Under the pieces are notes generated by a model. That model searched no databases. It saw only the letters and a list, made by a program, of their open reading frames with translations, and was not told the DNA's origin. DNA of 64,000 nt from assembly GCA_037892935.1 (NCBI GenBank), contig JAYXKI010000003.1:2976001-3040000 (forward strand), in the 5' to 3' direction. A program made the position numbers and the translations under genes. This document shows, piece after piece, positions 12,152 to 24,679 of this stretch. The number at the start of each line of letters is the position of its first letter. The first letter of the stretch is position 1. This DNA is from Phlebopus portentosus. Its lineage: Eukaryota > Basidiomycota > Agaricomycetes > Boletales > Boletinellaceae.

Positions 12152-15100
12152 ATGGGTCGCAAGGTAAGTTTTTTCCTCCGTACAATATATCTCACACTTA
12201 CAATAAATTTATTAGGACCGCTGGTGTGATTGCCCGATATGCGTCAGGATTTCTGGCCGTCCGGATGGCCAATCGGTGGCATACACAACTTGGCGAGTGC
12301 ACAACAAGAATAGAGGGCGACATAGGCCCTATGTGCGGAATACCGACAGAACACGACTCGAACTTTTTTCAACAGTGACTCAGATGACTGCTGCGGATGA
12401 GTTTCCGCCTGCGCATATGCCCTCAGATGTACAGCAACAAGTAAGTTCTGCCACTCTGGGAGGATATCTCGAACAGATGGATGGAGATGGACTGGACGAG
12501 ACGCAATACTTTGTCAGGTAAGATTGTATTTTCTTCGTAAATATATAGCATTTTTTGAACAATATTTTTTTGCATTAATCACGACTCGGCTCACAGCCAG
12601 GGGTCTGGTTCAACGTCATATGACATGGACCTGAACAGTTCGCTGTGGCAGCAAGACACGTACCTATCTGAACACGAGACGGCCGCAGAATTCGCAGACG
12701 ATAGTGGAGGCTTCGACATTTATACGGAAACTCAGCAAGATTTGCCCCAGGAAAGTGCTCCGACGGACCAGCAAGAAACCTTGCTGGTCCATGATGAACA
12801 AAGACTCAATTACCCATCTCAGGAACCGTACGAATGTGGAGGGCCCCTCCAGTCGTCTGCCACCCAGTCATGCCTCCTTGGGGACAATGCATGCCCAACC
12901 GATCAAAGTACGTCATACTTCACTCGACTGATCAGTGCTACCTATTAATGCATCTATATTCTGCTAGCACAAGAAGGACATACATTTCCCGATTCCATTC
13001 TTTCTCTACCAGACAACCACTCCAAGTATGCGTTTTGCTTTGATGCTCCGCAGCTGCAGCCGCAGCCTCGACTGGCTTTTGAAGCCGCTGCTGATCAAAA
13101 ATTTTGGCACCCGGTTCTGTTACTTGTCCCCCATCTCAACCTGCGGCATCATTCGTCTCACAGGGCATGCAATCTCGTTCTCAATGCCTTCCAGATAATT
13201 TTTTCGCGCTTAGGACTACTAAATGAAGGTTCCAGACCTGCTAGGACCCTCCGAACTGTCTTCAACTCCATTGGTTTGAAGGATCCATTCTTGATTCTTC
13301 CAATGTGTCTGACTTGCCGCCGGGTTTATCCACACAACTCTGATACTGATCTGAAATGTTCTAATTGCCTTGTACCTCTTTTCCAGCTGAAATCAACCTT
13401 AAATGCGAGCTTCGACGGCTCGCATTCAAAGTCAAATGAATTGGTAAGCGCACCTCGACTGAAATGTCCTTTTTTTCCTTTAGGCTTCCAAATACCGGCA
13501 ATTGTTTGCCGGTTCGAGAAGGAACTAGAGGAGTCCCTCGTGGTGCAAGACGTGGAAGGGAAGCTTAGGGATATACGGGACGGACGAGTGTGGAGAGAGG
13601 CTCGAGCGAATGATGGCTCACCTTTTTTCTCACCAAGGAATCCTAGTGACTTGAGAATCGGGCTCATCTTACACTTTGATGGGTGAGTCAATTTCTGTCA
13701 TAAAATTCTCTTTGTTGACTATTTCTATATGTAAACTATTAGTTTTGGCGGTGAGAGAGGCAAAAACGGCCCATCGTATAGCTCAGGAGTCCTGTCATAC
13801 TCCATAGCTAATCTCCCGGTGCATCTCAGGTAAGTTTTATTGTGGGTCAATCGGTGTCTTTCTGTTCTAACGACCGAAACCTTTTTCTCTCAGGTATAAT
13901 CCGGAGAACCTCTTACTTGTAGCTTTAACTCCAGGGCCCAAAGAATCTTCGTGCGACGAACTCCAGCATGTTCTGGAGGCTGCAGTGGACGACAAGCTAC
14001 GGTTATACAACGAGGGAATCATTGTGAAGACAGAAAAATTTCCTGAAGGTAAGTATCTGATCCCTCGTTCGCTATACTGGTTGCTTGCGGAACTGTTAAA
14101 GCATGTCAACCTCTTGAGTGACGAGGCATCGAAACTGCATGGATATGATAGTTTCAGCCATTTGTTCAAATGCCGAGTCTCTTGGCTTGGTTTTTCTGAC
14201 TTATATGTTTCTTAACAGGTCGGCGCTGTCAAGTATATTTGCTTGCTGATGCCTGTGATCATCCGGCCCTATGTCGGGTTTGTGGCTTCGCTGATCACGG
14301 ACACCTTACACAATTTTGCACAAGATGCAAAATACCACGGTCTAACTTAACGACACGAGATGCTTTTACAAAAGGTGAGTACTCTATGCATTTTCTGATT
14401 CAGTTTGTCTCATTGTCTGTTCTCACAGCATATCCGCCTCACGCGAATGAAGAACACCGATCACAGGCACGAGCGTACAAAGCCGCTAGACCTGGTGATG
14501 GGTCTGATGAGCGCGAGGGTCTGTTCAAGGAACACGGCTCTTGTTATTATGCACTCTCTCGCCTACCTTACTTCGATGCCGTACGTATGTCGGTTCTTGA
14601 TCCAATGCACAATATACTTCTCGGTGAGTGATCAAAAAACTATTCTGCATCTCTCGTGAAGGCTTATTATGTATATTTATATAGGTCTGTGCAAGACTCA
14701 GTGGCTTGAATCATGGGTGAAAAGCGGCGTTCTTCGAGAACGTACAGCTCGGAAACCACGAGAACTGGATCAAATACATCAATATTTACAGATAGTAAGT
14801 CATGTTTATTTGATACGATGGAGACTTGCTAACTTCCGCCAATATATACAGTTTGAGATGCCGGCATGGGTCGGTCGTCTACCTAATCAAGTCAGATACC
14901 CAGCTGGCGGTTCACTTTCTGTAGACGAGTACAAAGCACTTGTGCTTGTGTACTATCCACTGATAGTAAGCTATACTTTCTTTGTTTATTTCTTTTCTGA
15001 TTTTTCTTTGATCTACCACAGATTCCTCTCATATGGCGTGAATGGCAGCCAGTCGCACAAGACGAATAGCAGAAGGCAATGAAAAGGAAGGAGAAAGTTA

Positions 15101-16634
15101 CTCGAACAGCTGAGGCATCTGCAGATCAGATGCCTCAGCTTCGCATGCATCCTGATGATGCGAAAAACTTTCTGAAGCTCGCAACTGCCCTCAAAATCCT
15201 ACTTGGACGAAACATTCGTATAGCAGACCTGGAAAGAGCTGAGCAGTTGCTCAGAGATTACCTTGTTGGATTTCTTATGGTGAGCACGTGTTTCGTCATC
15301 TCAGCCAGGCAGTACTAGTACAAGTTGTACATATTGCATGTAGCTTTCGCCACTGCCGCATTGATTGCACTCTTATGGAACCTTTCTGATCGACTTTGTA
15401 TAGATTCATGGAGACAACATCAAACCAAACCACCATTGGGTCACTCATATTGTTCAACAGATACGGGACTTTGGGCCCGTATATGGCTTTTGGATGTTCA
15501 CGAGTGAACGTCTGAATAAAGTTCTTAAGAGCTACTCGACGAACAACCATAACGGTGGGGAAATCAAAACAACCTTCCTGCGTTCCTTCTGTCGGAATAC
15601 TTGTCTTTGACAAATGGTAAGCTATCAATTGTTTCTATTTACATCAAAATATCGCTCACAAATGTTTTCTTCATAGTTACATTCTCTTTCTTCTTCTCCT
15701 TCGGACAGCGATGGTGGACTTACTGACCTGGCAAAGCTGATTCTGAATGAAGACAGGGATGAGCGAGGAACTGTGGCGTCAATCAACTCGATCGTTCAAG
15801 AGGCAGAGGATCGTGCCAGAGACGATGAGTAGATTTCAGGAAGAACTCATGCATCAACTTAAAGGTGCTATCATTGCTAATTCTTTCTTTAGTCTCTCTT
15901 GGGTTTCAAGCGCCCTTTATTGGTCCAGGTGCTTTCAAAGGACTGGACATGGATTTGCAAACGGCTCTACTAACCTTCTACCAGGAAACGTACCCAGGCG
16001 CGGAGGTTGTCCATCCAGCCAGCTCAGAATGGGATGCGAACTACCTAGTTGGCCGCGTGAGTTTTCATGACTTTATTATCAAGGATGGGCGGCGCATCTC
16101 ACCTTCTCTTAAAGCGGACAGGGCACCAAATTCTATCATTCAGATGGAACATGGCGGCCAGCTATATGCTGGCCAAGTCACTTATATTCTGCAGCACATT
16201 CAATTTCAGATTCTCAAACTCATAATCCTTATTTACGTTCGCTGGTTTGTTCGCGCACAGGACATCTGGACTGAAGAATGGGATCCTTAGTAAGTTATGC
16301 ATATGTTTCTTTTATCAATTGTTTTTTACTGACAAATCTCACCTCGAGTCCTGAACTCGAGGTGAATTTTTGGAAGTATAATGACTACATTAGGGGCGGC
16401 CAGGCGGGCCCGCCATCACTGGTTCTACCCTCTCAAATAAAGTCTCAAGCAGCCCGAGCAACTGTGATGACAGGCCCCCCTAGACGATCTGACGAGGACG
16501 AAGATCAACCCGAACCAATCCCAGTTTGGGTGACTATCGGCCTTTCACGAGTAAGTTGTCAGCAAATATCTGGATTGCGTATTTTGCTCACTACAAGTAC
16601 ACTTCTAATTCAACAGGAAAATGTAATCATATAG
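12152..16634 (+). pseudogene. tnp2-type CACTA transposase, decayed
   Basis: About 12 exons can be followed. The start ATG is 12152 (exon 12152-12163); intron 12164-12215 leads into the cysteine motif WCDCPIC. Later landmarks are CLTCRRVY with CSNC near 13310-13370, HLRYNPENLLLVALTPGPKE near 13880, a CRVCGF...CTRCK region near 14275-14330, the tnp2 signature LDPMHNILLG near 14599-14630, and GPVYGFWMFTSERLNKVLKS near 15475. The end is ENVII-stop at 16634. In-frame stops occur at 15067-15069 (TAG) and 15608-15610 (TGA), and the frame shifts near 15820-15830. It is therefore called a pseudogene, although the rest is well preserved. Its role would be cut-and-paste transposition of this element. 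Confidence 0.82.
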
Positions 16635-16695
16635 GTAAACAAGTCGAGCTGACATATTCCGAACCTCTTAGCCCCTTCATCGCATTCGAGACCTA

Positions 16696-18326
16696 TCATA
16701 CAGAATTTGTTTCCATCAATAGCCTGTCGTTTCGTATTTCTTCGGTGATTCCCTTCTTCTTTCCAAAGCCTTCAGGGTCTTCGCGCTTCATTCGGAATGG
16801 GGGATCCAAGTGTTTTCCATCAACGAACTTCTGCCTCCACGTTTCGTTGACCATGAATGGATAAGGTAGCTTTGCGGGCACTCGATTGTGAGTTCGACCC
16901 AAGTCCACACGCCTTGCGCCAACCTTTTTCTTTCCAGAACTGGCATCGCGTTCTTCCAACAATTCATCGAGGTGACTGTAAACGAGATTGATCTATGATT
17001 TAGCTTGGTGAGTACTAGTGTAAATGCCTCGTTTCTTTGAAATAAATTGAACTGACCTCTTCGGAACGGAAAGCCGGCCTGACCCTTTCCCATATGATCT
17101 CTCCTTGGCCACTCCCCTGCAATCCTGCTGCACTGACCATATGTCCTCTATGAAAGGCACGTTCGCTTTCGTCCTCTATATTGTCCAGCTCACTGACGTA
17201 GTCTGATGTCCAGTCCGTGTCCAAAAAAAAACAAAACATCCCCAATATCGGCACTATAATGAAGAAGATATTCATCTTGCATCTCTATTCAATCCTGCTT
17301 TTTCTGAACGTGTTTTGTTAGCCTTATCAAACGTGGATGCAGGGATATTTTCGGGTCGCCATATGTACATATCTCTTGGCAAATCGGAACTTACCTGTCG
17401 CTTTCGTTGCGTTCGGGCCGCTCTCTTCTTCTTGGCTTTGGCCTTGTCTTTCGCATTCTCATCTGTTGCCAGCTTGTAGCTCTCTTTCCAGTTCCTAAAT
17501 GCGGCCTTTGCGATCTCTAAGACGTCCTGTTCTGTGAAAAGGACGTCTTTAAAACGAATGTCCTTCCTAATTGCATCCTAAAGGCAAGTTTCATATATTT
17601 TCCAAGAGTTCAGAACTAATAACTTACTGCTTGGTCTCTGTACACAAGAGTCGTGGCCTGGGTAACTAAACGGCTGTTTATCCCATATGTGACCTCCCTC
17701 GTGAAATCTGGTATCAGAACAATACCATTCTTATCGTTACGATGCTCGCCCGGTGCAAGATCTGCCGGTGGTAGATGTGAGTCTTCTTTTGTTCCTGCAA
17801 GCATGCGAAGCGTCTTATTGAGAAGTTTCTGGGCTTTTTAGTCAATGCAAAGCAAGCGGAAAAAGGACTGATAACATACCAGGATCTCTGATCGAACATC
17901 ACGTTGCACCTTTGTAAGTTCTTTTTTCTTTGTGCTTGTCAAAAACCGATCGTCTGATGCTCGGGATCTCTTCTTAGTTTATGGTGGATCAATCTCTCCT
18001 TCAATATCGAGGCCTTGCTGGCTAGCCAGCCTCTTCAGTATTGCTCCATAGCGGTCAGATTTTGCTTCAAGGTACTCAATTTTTCGATCTTGCTGTTCAA
18101 TGACTGCTTGGAGTTGCTGAACTTGTTTCCTTAGTTGTACTTGTTCAACATCATCAGATGTCGAACCCCAGTCTGAAATGCTTCGAGAATGTGGGGAAGG
18201 TTGGCGGAGGAGTACTCAACTGAAGGAAGCCGTACTGGTGGTTACAGAGGGGGTCGCTGAAGGCTGAGGGGTAGGAGGCAGCATGAGAGCTGGGTCAATT
18301 GGGATTGTTTTTTCTTGGTTCTGCAT
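16696..18326 (-). pseudogene. second CACTA gene (unknown DNA-binding-like protein), decayed
   Basis: The frame starts at ATG 18326 and reads into a coiled-coil, Gln-rich region (18180-17985, e.g. VQLRKQVQQLQAVIEQQDRK). It continues through exons near 17830-17640, 17580-17400 (Lys/Arg-rich, KDKAKAKKKRAARTQRKRQ), 17230-17050 and 16995-16696. In-frame stops lie at 18218-18216 (TGA) and 17981-17979 (TAA). CACTA elements usually carry such a companion gene that binds subterminal repeats. No named domain was recognised. It converges on tnp2, leaving only about 60 bp between the stops. Confidence 0.65.
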
Positions 18327-18579
18327 GGCATGGAGATGGGGATGGGTGGAGGGAGGGTATCCCCATACACTATATATCATCTACTTAATATTTTTGTATT
18401 TTTCCAGATTTTATCTACACGAAATCTAGATTATTTGAGCCATGAGGAGAAACAGGAGGCAATGTTTATCATTATTTATACCGAAATACGCAGATCGTGT
18501 TATCATTTGTCATATGATCGACACATATGATCGATGCTTACATCGTATCTACCATATATAATATTATCTAGCTAGAGGT

Positions 18580-18788
18580 ACTGGCAGGCCAACTTAGATG
18601 ATCTGTCGTGATCTGCGCTCACCTCCATCCAGATCAGCTGAGTTGACCTTCGTTTAGGTAAGTTTAGTGTGCTTTAAACGACCTAAGCACACCCCGAGGT
18701 AGATTACCTAGGTGAGGTTCTCCCAGGTCCACTCAGACCGTCTAAACTCATCTGAGTAGCCCTCCCCAGACAGACACAACACGCGGTG
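18580..18788. repeat. CACTA right subterminal and terminal repeats
   Basis: Clusters of agatgatctg, ctaggtgag and cagatc words mirror the left end. The last bases, cgcggtg at 18782-18788, form the terminal repeat, followed by the target duplication aat. Confidence 0.75.
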
Positions 18789-18791
18789 AAT

Positions 18792-19619
18792 TCGGAAAAC
18801 GGCAGTAAGTCATGTGAGCTGACAAAATTTTAAGCTAAGCCTTATATGAAGAAAATGGAGGTGATTTATAACTAAATAAGTGAATTTGATTGTTACATAA
18901 TATTACATGACTTAACCATCAGCTACATCCAGCTACACTACAAGAAATTAGTATCTCGGTCAGGAGGTTGCTAAGTTACAGAATGTCTTTTTCAAATTTC
19001 AAGTCCGTGATCTCCGGGTCAGTGAGGAACAGGAACACCGCCAGGCACCAAAGCCTTTGTTTCGACCTGGATAATACTCTCATCCTTGGTCGTCCCTGTG
19101 GTTTTTACCGATGCACTTTCCCCTTTACCAGGGGTTTCCATAACATTGGTCAGGTCAAACCCTCTTCAATACTTGTCGTTGAAGATGCTACCGTGCATCG
19201 TGCCTGACAATGTTGTCCTGCGATTGATGGAAATGAATTCTACCAACCTCTGATCAAGATACTTTGGCACTTCCAATTCAAATCGCTCCGAGGTGTCCAT
19301 GTGGTTTAGAGACTATGCCAATTCTGCATGGATGAAGTCAGCTGTCATAGTACGTCCGATCTTGCCCAAGATCCTCAAGCCAGTGACTCGAAGAGAATGC
19401 AAATGTATTGGACAAATAGGCTCGCTTCTCCACCACTAATGGTTTTAATGATTGCGACGACATATTTTTATGGGAGACCCGTTGGCACAACAAATGGACG
19501 GGATGAGTATAGCTCGATCGTGGTTTTCGGAAACCTCATGATACCTGCCGATTGATTCAGCACTTCCCCCTCAAAGGTTGTATGGGATGTTGATGTCAGT
19601 TCAGACTTAGATAAGGAAA
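18792..19619. other. intergenic; split arm of the insertion site, then no clear gene
   Basis: The first ~36 bp continue the inverted-repeat arm interrupted by the CACTA element. A minus-strand open segment near 19300-19170 looks coding over ~45 codons but was not extendable. Confidence 0.4.
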
Positions 19620-19620
19620 T

Positions 19621-19630
19621 TATATATAAG
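19621..19630 (+). promoter_or_regulatory. TATA box of first SDR gene
   Basis: TATATATAAG lies 90-99 bp upstream of the ATG at 19720. The two paralogues have a similar box at a similar distance. Confidence 0.6.
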
Positions 19631-19719
19631 GCCCGAGTTTGGGTTTAAACCGGTTAGTCCCAGTATCACTCATTCTCGAGTTTGCTGACAGTGAGCGTTT
19701 ACACCCTCAACTCATTACA

Positions 19720-20836
19720 ATGGCTGCTAGTATCAACGGGCACCCCCCATGCATTCGCGGTCCCATATTACAAACGGATGCTGCACCGAGACCCGTTCTT
19801 CACCGTTCATTTTCTTCCAGATCAGTGCCACCTCAGTGTGAGCTTCCCCCAACAGAATCGTCGGTCTCGCCAACGGGCGTAGACGCTGCTCTGCGAGCCG
19901 CAAGTGACTCTTCATTTGTGCCGAAACCGACGCTATTGCAGAAGGAATTCTCTCTTGAAGGACGCGTCGCTGTTGTCACAGGGGGTGGCCGAGGACTTGG
20001 GCTTGAGATGGCCGAAGCATTAGCCGAGGCTGGCGCTACCGTATACTGCATCGCGAAGAGCTTATCCCCAGATGATACATGGAAAGCGACTCAGTCTTAT
20101 GTCTCTAAACTCGGACTCTCCCAGAGCGTTCGCCTCGAGTATGTCAGCGTCGACGTCTCGGACCAGAAGGCGATTTGGACTACTATGGAGGAAATTGCGA
20201 AGAAGGAAGGACGACTCGACATCTGCGTGGCCTCCGCAGGAATAGTCGAGGTTGCACCTTGTCTAGAAGCGACAGACGAACATTTCAAAAGGGTCATCGG
20301 TGTCAATGAAACAGGAACATTCTACACGGCCCAGGCTGCCGGAAGGCAGATGATGAAACTGCGAAGGCCAGGGAGTATCATCCTTATTACTTCTTCGGCT
20401 GGTAGCTTTGCGTTGCAAGGAATGCAAGTCCTTGCTTATAGCGCAACGAAAGCAGCTTCAATCCAGATGGCGCGTACTCTAGCAATGGAACTTTCTCAGT
20501 ACGGCGTCAGGGTCAATTCATTGTCTCCTGGGTATATGCTTTCCGGGTGAGTTGCTCATATATAATTCTTTACCCGATTTACTAATGACGCGGTCTTGAA
20601 GAGTCACTCAGAGTCATATGAATGCCGATGCGAAGGTCGGAGAGTTGTGGGCATCCCAGAATATTCTTGGGCGAATCGGGAGACCTGCCGAATTGAGAGG
20701 TGTGGTTATTTGGCTAGCATCGGATGCATCATCCTTCTGTACCGGAAGCAAGTGAGTTGTAAAGTTCAAAACGGACTTTTTATATACTCAAAAATCAACC
20801 AGCATAGTCGTTGATGGTGGGCACCATGCGTGGTGA
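19720..20836 (+). CDS. short-chain dehydrogenase/reductase (SDR) 1, 336 aa
   Basis: Three exons, 19720-20546, 20602-20751 and 20803-20836, total 1,011 nt. It is a classical SDR: cofactor loop TGGGRGLG at residues 87-94, ASAG at 171-174 in place of the usual NAG, structural Asn196, catalytic Ser in ITSSAG (about 225), Tyr240 and Lys244 (YSATK), a PG motif at 270-271, and a C-terminal DGG. It should catalyse NAD(P)H-dependent oxidation or reduction of an alcohol or ketone; the substrate cannot be read from sequence. The ~75 residues before the fold are Ser/Pro/Arg-rich (for example HRSFSSRS) and could be a targeting peptide. It shares both intron positions with SDR3. Confidence 0.92.
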
Positions 20837-21764
20837 ACGAGAGCGTACTTGTTGCATCTTCCACGCACCTTATTCTTATTTTAGGATTTCAAGCTTCTTC
20901 ATGAATCCTATCCTCGTGTACTCCGTGCTACGATAATCCGTTTTTTTTTTTCGCCTTTCGTAACGAATTAAGTGTTCAAAAGAAAGCGTGGATTAAAAGA
21001 GTTCCAACGAATCCAATTTAACGTAAGGTATGTACACGGCTAAGCACGGCTTACGTACACTTCGGCCGGGGAGAATTTCTGAGGGAGAATTTTTGCCAGC
21101 GAATTCCCTTCTGAACCATACCTCGACCGTCTACTATGCGGATTCATCAAAGGCCAAAGCTGCTCATCCAAATCAGTTCACAGATAGCTGTATCTCTCAC
21201 ATAAAAGATTACACGGTATAATTCAATGATAAACGTCCTAAGGTTTTTGGCGGAGACGGTGTTAAGCCTTGTGTACTTCACGACGACTTTCGGCTCTGTC
21301 ATAGGGCCCTATTCATTTACTTCGTGTATGCTGATGCTGACGCTGGACAGTGCCTGGTTGCATTCTTATTCTCGTTTTAGATTGACAGGCTCTCAAAGCC
21401 GAATCAGACCAATGACCTGTTTTTGGTGCCTATAACCTGAAACACTCCGGACAGATGCCTCAGGTGGCAGAGCCGTTGGGGTGGAGTGGGCTTAAAATAA
21501 TTTCTTCCCACAATGAATCAAGTTTGTCGAAATGCACGATTTTTGTGCGTGAACGGTCTTGATAAGGTACGTCCGGTTATTTGCTTCCTCCGAAATTGAC
21601 CACCTTTCCTGCGGCGGGGACGCTCAGATCCCCCAGATTTGTTTAGTGCGGAGGTGACAGGCTTCGGTTTGTCCACAACCTTAGGTATTTCATATCATCG
21701 CTCGATAGATTCGAGATTACTGAATTTAACACCTTGGTTCCTCCTCTTTGAGCGATATGAAGCT
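20837..21764. other. intergenic between SDR copies
   Basis: No gene was recognised. A T-run lies at 20941-20951. Confidence 0.5.
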
Positions 21765-21771
21765 TATAAAA
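21765..21771 (+). promoter_or_regulatory. TATA box of SDR pseudogene
   Basis: TATAAAA lies 95 bp upstream of the former ATG, a spacing almost equal to that in SDR1. The promoter outlived the coding frame. Confidence 0.5.
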
Positions 21772-21859
21772 CCACGAGCGTAGTGTACCGCCTCGGCTTT
21801 CTACCGTTGGCCATTGCTTAGCGACTCTAGAAAGAGATTGGGATAATTCGTTCTTAGAG

Positions 21860-22869
21860 ATGGCTTCCGTCAAGGAGCTTTCGACAGTACCGTCCAACCC
21901 TCCAGTAGGCGTGGATGCTGCACTTTGAGCTGCCCCTGGTCCTTCTTTTACACCTAAACCAACTCTGCTTCAGGAGGAATTCTCCTTGGACGGAAGAGTA
22001 GCAGTCGTAGCTGGAGGTGGTCGTGGACTCGAACTCGAGATATCTCAGGCTTTGGCAGAGGCTGGCGCTACCATCTATTGCCTCGCACAGAGCTCGACTC
22101 CATCAGAGAGGGACTCATCGTACATCTCAAGGCTCGTCTATCCGATAGCGTTCGACTCGAGTACAAGACTGTCGGCGCTTCGAATTAGAAAGCGATCTGG
22201 TTTGCTATGGACGAGATAGCGAAGAAGGAAGGACGTCTCGACATCTGCGTGGCATCAGCAGGGATTGTTGAAACAGAACCACGTCTTGAAATAGCGGCAG
22301 AACGATTCGAGAGGATTGTCGTCGATGTGAATGTCAATGGGATATTTTATACCGCTCAAGCGGCCGCGAGACAGATGAAGAAATCTGGAAGGGCCGGAAG
22401 CATCGTTCTTGTCACATCTATCGGTGCAAACGTCGCACTGCAAGGCACGCAGACAGTTTCTTATTGCATTACTAAAGCAGCTGGTATTCAAATGGCGCGC
22501 TCACTCGGCATGGAACTCTCCCAGTACGGAATCAGAGTCAACTCCCTGTCGCCAGGATATATGCTTACAGGCTTCGATGACATTGATATTTGATATTTGG
22601 TCCATGCCTGATGAGATCTGTTGAAGCTTAAATCAACACTATTTTGACGCTGATGCAGGCGTCGGAGAAATGTGGGCGTCTCAGAATTTTCTCGGAAAGC
22701 TCGGAAAACCATCTGGACTGAGAGGCGTCATTGCATAGCTAGCGTCTGAAACCTCTTCCTTCTGTACTGGAAGCGAGTGAGCATGAACTATGCTGTCTCT
22801 CTTCACGCCTCTCCGACCATGATTTAACAACTCAGCATAATCGTTGATGGTGGACATTGTGCTTGGTGA
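21860..22869 (+). pseudogene. SDR 2, degenerate copy
   Basis: It aligns along its length with the SDR genes on either side but is broken. The former Arg codon after the VDAAL block is TGA. The cofactor loop reads AGGGRGLE instead of TGGGRGLG. A frameshift or deletion removes part of the segment near 22100-22140. A TAG replaces Gln before KAIW near 22190. The first donor is lost near 22580. A TAG replaces Trp near 22736. The last exon still ends in DGGH and a stop at 22867-22869. Each nonsense codon can be derived from the paralogue by one C-to-T or G-to-A change. Confidence 0.9.
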
Positions 22870-23609
22870 ATGAGAATGTTTTTGGTACATGTCATTTTAT
22901 CAAGAGACAGAATGTAATCACTACATACTACATCGACGGCATCATGATCCCGCGGACCTGTGCAACGTGTTCCGTGAGCGTTCCCGCAAATTTTCATAAA
23001 GAGGTCGGTGGCAAGTACTGCGGCAAGTCGCGCCTTAATGTGTTCCCATGAACCAAAAGATGCTAATCCGATGCTTGGGACACTCTTACAGTAATTGACA
23101 CGGCGTCTCGCCTTTCCCAACTGAAGCCATGAGATGTTTTGGAAGCAGATTGAATATTACAGCTCACTTGCCGATGAACAAGCTATTGTAGTTAACAGGA
23201 TTGGATTTGGTCATAACCAGAAGCTAAGAGATATCAAGGGCATAGATTACGCCAGCCATCTCATCCTGGGCGTGAATGCCTGTTTACGTTGCATCCATAC
23301 CCAATCGACGTTAACAATCAACGCCTATTCCGTTGCTCCCCGCGTCTAGAAATCGTGAATGCCAACATCGATAAGGTTGCACCGATGGTTCGGGCTTATC
23401 TATCTCGGCAAAACGAACAGCGAACCGACCCTAAGAAGACTTCTTGTACATGGCAACGTTGTGTTTCTTGCTTTACTTACGTCGAAATATGGAATCACTC
23501 GCTTGTTTCGAATCAGAAGCCTCACACGCGGACCGTCTGTTTGATTTAGCCTACAATTTATGAAAATGCTGCGTACATCCAAATATCTCCGGTTCACGGC
23601 GAAGGTCGT
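22870..23609. other. intergenic between SDR copies
   Basis: Only short unrelated ORFs are seen. Confidence 0.5.
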
Positions 23610-23618
23610 TATTTAAAG
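23610..23618 (+). promoter_or_regulatory. TATA-like box of third SDR gene
   Basis: TATTTAAAG lies about 73 bp upstream of the ATG at 23683. Confidence 0.45.
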
Positions 23619-23682
23619 GTTGGTGAATTCTGAGCGCTTCAAAAAATCCTCGACTCTTTTCGCAAGGCATCAGCTCATCATT

Positions 23683-24679
23683 ATGAATAGTCCAACAGAG
23701 TCCGTGCTCATTGGAGTCGAGGCTGCGCTCCGCGCTGCGGCAGACCCATCTTTTGTGCCAAAACCGACGTTGCTTCAGAAGGAGTTCTCTCTTGAAGGAC
23801 GTGTTGCTGTTGTCACCGGAGGCGGTCGTGGACTTGGGCTTGAGGCAGCCGAGGCGCTGGCCGAGGCGGGAGCTATTGTGTATTGCATAGCGCGGAGCGC
23901 ATCTCCTACAGATGTCTGGAAGGTAACTCAGACTTATGTGTCCAGGCTCGGAGTTTCAAAAAATGCGCGGCTTGAGTACAGGAGCGTCGATGTCTCGAAT
24001 CAGAAGGCGATCTGGGCTGTGATGGAGGAAATCGCTCAGAAGGAGGGACGTCTGGATATCTGTATTGCGGCTGCAGGTGTCGTGGAAATTGCGCCATTCT
24101 TGGAGCTACAAGCAGAACAGTTCGAAAAGGTGATGGACGTTGACGTGAATGGGATGTTCTACACTGCACAGGGAGCGGCGAGACAAATGACAAAGCTCGG
24201 AAAACGCGGAAGCATTGTGCTTGTCGCATCAATTTCCGGACACTGTGCATTACGAGGTGTACCAAGCGTTACCTACTGCGCAAGCAAAGCTGCGGGAATG
24301 CAGATTGCACGTTCACTTGCATGCGAGCTTGCAGAATACGGCATTAGAGTCAACTCTCTCTCTCCTGGATATTTTGCAACCGAGTGAGTGCCTTGCTTTC
24401 TCTAGGCAGTGAGTAAAAATACTGAAAGTTTTGCAATACAGAATGATCAAGCCATATGTCGACGCTGCCCCGGAGCTTGGCACAATGGTAGCGTCTCAAA
24501 ACCCCCTCGGTCGCATCGGGAAACCTTCGGAGCTGCGAGGCGCGGCTGTTTGGCTAGCGTCGGACGCTTCTTCCTTCTGCACTGGTACCGAGTAAGTGGA
24601 CTAGAGATTGATTAAAATTGCTTTACCGACTGGAATTTTCCACAGTATTCTTGTAGATGGTGGACACTGCTCGTGGTAG
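23683..24679 (+). CDS. short-chain dehydrogenase/reductase (SDR) 3, 294 aa
   Basis: Exons 23683-24383, 24442-24591 and 24646-24679 total 885 nt and match SDR1 in intron positions. Motifs: TGGGRGLG at residues 45-52, AAAG in place of NAG near 129-132, Asn156, catalytic Ser at about 183, Tyr198 and Lys202 (YCASK), and C-terminal DGGH. It lacks the ~40 extra N-terminal residues of SDR1, so if SDR1 is targeted to an organelle, this one is more likely cytosolic. It is a probable NAD(P)H-dependent oxidoreductase; the substrate is unknown. Start codon: ATG 23683 follows an upstream in-frame stretch without another good start. It is the third member of a tandem duplication series. Confidence 0.92.

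Larger units (their letters stand above)
11645..18788. mobile_element. CACTA (EnSpm-like) DNA transposon, 7,144 bp
   Basis: The left end reads CACTGCGTGTTG. The right end, reversed, reads CACCGCGTGTTG. The flanking 3-bp direct repeat is aat (11642-11644 and 18789-18791). Both ends are dense in short subterminal words built on agatnatctg and its complement (11650-12050 and 18590-18770). The element contains a plus-strand tnp2-type transposase gene and a converging minus-strand second gene, the usual CACTA layout. Both genes carry in-frame stops, so this copy is probably non-autonomous now. Confidence 0.9.

Noticed and set aside
19170..19300. Minus-strand stretch of ~45 codons that reads like protein
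   Set aside because: It could be an exon remnant, but no adjoining exons or known domain were found.
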